Assembly: GCA_030062745.1 (NCBI GenBank)
Contig: CP099840.1
Span: 6,196,138 to 6,260,137, forward strand
From: Capitulum mitella
Taxonomy: Eukaryota; Arthropoda; Thecostraca; Pollicipedomorpha; Pollicipedidae
Length of the DNA stretch: 64,000 bases
Reading direction: 5' to 3'
Made by a program: the position numbers and the translations under genes. This document shows, one piece after another, positions 60,524 through 64,000 of this stretch (within the stretch, counting starts at the first letter, position 1; each line of letters starts with the position of its first letter). The notes below the pieces were generated by a model. The model was not told the DNA's origin. It made no database searches and saw nothing but the letters and a program-made list of their open reading frames with translations.

Positions 60524-61714
60524 ATGCGCGAGCGACGCCGCACCACCGCCTCGACGGCCAGCTACACCGGCTTCAAGGCCGTCGAGGGCTTCCAGTACCC
60601 GAGCGTGTGGAAGAAGGCGGCGCAGAGCGTGGGCACGCTCCTGCTGGTGAGTGAGCCGCCGTTGTCGCCTCGGGCCCGCCGACCCCTGGACAACGGGCGG
60701 CACGAGTGACTGCCCGCAGCTGCATTACTGTGCTGTGGATTGCTCTTCATTCTGGCCCGAGCTCGGAAATTTCGCCGAGTCCTTCGGTGCAATTCGGTCC
60801 GCGTCCGTGTGGTTGCTCCCTCGTCACGTTTCGGCTTGATTTCGTCAGCGTCCGCGGTCGTCGCGTCTCCGCGGCGCCGACCGGTGCGCGGCGGGACCGT
60901 CCGATGACTCGGCGCCCCTCTGTGCCGTGACTGCCGGACCACGCCTGCCGTCATGTCCGCCCTGCGGTCGCCTGGAGGCCGCCGGCGGCTGACCGCGCGC
61001 TGGCGGCGTCCCCGCGCCTCTAGTGTAACTGCGCCTCCGCCGGGCCAATTTGTCTTGGCACTGGCTGACTGATGATTGTGTTCGGAGCGGGCTGGGTTTC
61101 ACAGCGCACGGCGGCGTACCGCGCTGCGTTGTGCGTCGGGATAGGCTTAACTCCACGCGTTCAGGTGCCCGCATTCCTGCGAGATGGTTTGCCGGATTCC
61201 TCGCAGGCTGCCGGCCTGTCCGGTGTCCCCAGGTGTGCCCCGTCGTCAGTTCCAAGGTCCAGCTGACACCCTCTTGACCTGAGGCGTGACCCCGCTGACC
61301 CTGCCCCAGGTGAGCGCCGCCGCCGTCCTCGCGTGCGGCATCCATCGCCTGGTGCGACACGGCGCCGACTGCAGCGTCACCTGCTCGGACCGCACGATCG
61401 CAGATGTCGCCACGGTCGCGGCCGGCGCCGTCGACCTGGCGCTGCACGCGCTGCTGCTGCTGAGCCTGCAGAACGGCTGGCCGGCCGGCACGGTGTCCGT
61501 GGTGGTGTGGGACGCCCTGAAAGGCGCCGCCGCCGTCTACCTGCTCGTTAGCGCCACCTACCAGCTGCACACGCAGCCGGAGACGGTGCTGGTCGAGCAC
61601 TACGTCGGTGGGGTGGCCCTGGTGGCCGCGATGGCCGTGGCGCTGTACACGCTGGCCTCGGCCGCTCATGAACAGCGCGCCGCCAACAAAATCGACGGCG
61701 ACGGCCTGCCCTGA
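60524..61714 (+). CDS. Unrecognised four-helix membrane protein
   Basis: Two exons, 60,524-60,646 and 61,310-61,714, join in phase 0 across CTG|GTGAGT and CCCCAG|GTG to give 175 aa. The N terminus is basic and cytosolic-looking (MRERRRTTAS). Four hydrophobic helices are predicted by eye at residues about 36-52, 70-95, 100-124 and 139-159. A short loop after helix 1 has two Cys (CSVTC). The end is polar (EQRAANKIDGDGLP). I do not recognise the family; compact four-helix proteins of this kind are common in arthropods, and no function should be assumed. Support comes from a TATA promoter, consistent splice phase, amphipathic spacing and G/C third positions. A frame upstream of exon 2 stays open briefly, so the intron call rests on splice sites and helix continuity: helix 1 is built from both exons. 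CG is dense, unlike the neighbouring housekeeping genes. Confidence 0.65.
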
Positions 61715-64000
61715 GCGGCGACCTCCGAGTGACCTTCGCCGGTGGCGACCTCGGGAGCTGAGCAGTGACATGTGACCTCGATCGGCGGCCTGCTTTGGCG
61801 TTGACCTCGGATTGACCTTCGCCAGTGGTGATCATGGGAGTTGGGCCGTGACTTGTGACATCGGTGTGTCGAATGGCCTGCTATGGCGGCGAGCTCGAAG
61901 TGGCCTTCAGCGGTGGCGACCTGGGTGTTGTGCAGGCACCTGTGACCTCGGGGCGACGTTTGCCGGCTGACGGCCCAGGATCTGCCCGGACGAAGATCCC
62001 GCGTTGTTCCGCGTTGATCCGCGATCTGATCATACTCTGTCCCATGACCAACGCCTCTGGTAAACTGCCCTGATCGATGACCTTGGGTCGGTGGTACCAA
62101 TCTGCGCGGCCGGAAGAGACCCACAGGACTTTGTCGGACGGGTATCTGAGACGGTAATCTCACAGCCCTCTTAGACGAATTTGTGAGCAGAAGACGGTGC
62201 CATAATAGCAGGAATGACCGTGGGGACCTTTTGTAGGCAGCCTTTTGCATGAAAGTGTGCCTAGTCGAATACGTGATCTTGTTGCCTGCAAATAGTAAGG
62301 TAACATCTTTTTATGGCAGATGTTGTGGAAGCAGCGGCTATGTCAGCTGCTTACAGCCAACAAATGGAGTTGTGGTAACACCTGTGTCTGACTGTCGTAC
62401 AAGTCGCAAAGCGAAAGCGCTCCTAGGTTGGCGGACATGTTATGCTTGAACAGCTGATCAGCCATAGTTTTGAGGTGTGCCGAATGCTCTTTGCTTTGTA
62501 CGTATTTTCGTACGAATGCTTTGTACGTGTTTTCGTGGCATGAAATAACCGTTTCTGCTCTGTCTGCATTTAGATGGCTTCTTGTGCCCCAGAATGGCAG
62601 ATTTTGCCATTACGCAAAGAAACATCTGCTGTGCGTTTTCGTCCGGACGTCTGTGCCTTACCCTCAAAACCTGCCAGTCAGCGGCAATCAGCAAACTTTC
62701 GAGCTATTACCAACGAACAACAAACGACGAATCAACAAAAACACAGGTCGTGTTCGCAGAGCACTTGCAAACATCCGTCGCTTTCAGCTATGTGACTAGA
62801 TGCGCCAACTGACGTGGAGGCTAGCGACGTTAAAGGGCTATGGCCGCTAAATGCGCAGACCGGTGATACAACGCATGTACGTCACTAAAAGCATTTTGTC
62901 ACGACATGCTTTCGCTCTCGGACCCGGATCGATATTCAGCTGCGCGGGTGTGCCGGCGGGATGGTTTCGCGATGCTGTGGTGTCTCAGGCGAGGCGGTGA
63001 TCTCAGCGGCTGCGGTGGCGGTCTGCGGTTTAAACCCGTCACGCCCTCGGCTCGCAGACTGAAGTGCCTTCCAGCGGCACAGGACGGCTGTTCGGCCTCG
63101 GCACGTGCTCCCGTGCACACTCCCGGTGCACATTTCGTCCATTCTGGTCTCATTGGGCTGGTTTGTTTCGTCATTTAACCACTGCGCAGGCCGGAGGCGG
63201 AGGTTCCGCCGCGTGTTTCGATTGTGGCGCTGGCCGGGCTGGGGCTGCAGATCGTTCCGCCGTAAATCGCGGGCCTCTATCCCTGTCGCCATCGGCACGC
63301 TGATGGTACCAGCTGCAAACGGGGTCTGAAGTATGCACCGTGTCTGCAGCAGTACCAGTAAACAGACCTTCACAAATCATGCAGCTGTCCAGTTGCCGTT
63401 TTGTTGGTGGAGATGCAAAGGGAAGCCAGCGCGGAGTTTAATCACAGGCTCCGATCAAATTTTTATTTTGAAAATGATTTATTCCCACGAAAGTTCATGC
63501 GCATATGCTGCTGTTTGCCACAATAAAATAAACTGTTCACGATGTGTAAGTATTTTATTTTATGTTTTACGAACATTACGTGTGAAATAGATTTGACAAG
63601 TGACTGCTATGACATGAAACATTTGACAGATCTATCCATTGTTTCACATGGACACCAGGCCAAAAACAGGTGGGTCCCTCTACACAGCTCAGACGCTCGT
63701 TTCATAAACCATTTCGTTCACTCGACGTAGGTTAACGACTTTATTAAATCGTATCCGACAACAAGGCCTCACTCATAACGTAGCGCCCAAGGCCATTACT
63801 GAAAGACGTACATGAACATATAAATCGGTACGAAAGACCTGCCGACCCCCCAAATGTGCATCGTCAATGCACTAGTACTGTCACTGCGGTCTGTTTAAGC
63901 TACAACAGGTGCAGATTCTGACTGGACGGTGAGAAGCTCTGTGAATCCACGTTTCCGTCACGGCGAAGTGACGCGGACCCGGTAGCATCGTTACGGTCAC
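61715..64000. other. Downstream region, no gene recognised
   Basis: It begins with several GTGACCTCGG/TTGACCTTCGCCGGTGGCGACCTCGG-like words at about 61,720-61,950, a diverged tandem array of roughly 85-100 bp units that may be the 3' untranslated region of the membrane-protein gene. A 25-bp direct duplication, GCTTTGTACGTNTTTTCGT, is at about 62,491-62,536. AATAAAATAAA lies near 63,522. No coding exon is recognised. Confidence 0.4.

Overview
This window is eukaryotic nuclear DNA, almost certainly from an arthropod. It carries a Rebers-Riddiford chitin-binding cuticle protein gene with a TATA box plus a TCAGT initiator, and four conserved housekeeping genes split by GT-AG introns. GC-rich exons ending in G or C and an abundance of piggyBac-like, mariner and hAT-like debris suggest a crustacean. 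The exact group is a guess; barnacle-like genomes would fit. I see no bacterial operons, CRISPR arrays, tRNAs or rRNAs.

Layout. 1-16,350 is intergenic and repeat-rich: a ~0.5 kb tandem duplication, an hAT-like MITE with a 9-bp target duplication, two TTAA-flanked ~1.2 kb piggyBac-like non-autonomous elements, and an internally deleted mariner. 16,357-17,582 (-) is a secreted, pro-resilin-like cuticle protein with a 39-bp coding minisatellite. 17.6-30.4 kb is intergenic, with a second piggyBac-like copy, microsatellites, a gene-less GC-rich island and an inverted partial copy of one TADA1 exon.

30,476-58,480 is a compact housekeeping block: TADA1 (-), PPP6C (+), SNX3 (-), GTF3C6 (+). TADA1/PPP6C and SNX3/GTF3C6 are head-to-head pairs sharing CpG-retaining promoter intervals; PPP6C and SNX3 converge. 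TADA1 (SAGA histone-fold subunit), PPP6C (PP6 catalytic subunit), SNX3 (PI3P-binding retromer cargo adaptor) and GTF3C6 (TFIIIC subunit) have no shared pathway. What links them is promoter sharing and base composition. 59.9-61.7 kb (+) holds a TATA promoter with three repeated TCACGTGA boxes driving an unrecognised four-helix membrane protein. The rest to 64 kb has no gene I recognise.

The most striking signal is a mosaic of CpG loss. The 5' part of each housekeeping gene is nearly or completely free of CG dinucleotides: none found by eye in 56,519-58,439 or in 36,471-38,849. Promoters, the 3' exons of the long genes, the cuticle gene and the membrane-protein gene keep dense CG. This is the footprint expected of germline methylation confined to the 5' gene body of housekeeping genes. 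It also dates transposons: one copy of the piggyBac-like family inside SNX3 intron DNA has lost its CGs while intergenic copies have not, and a CG-rich block in the same intron looks like a recent insertion.

Exon borders were set by hand from splice consensus, reading phase and remembered family sequence. Non-coding first exons and poly(A) sites are mostly unresolved.
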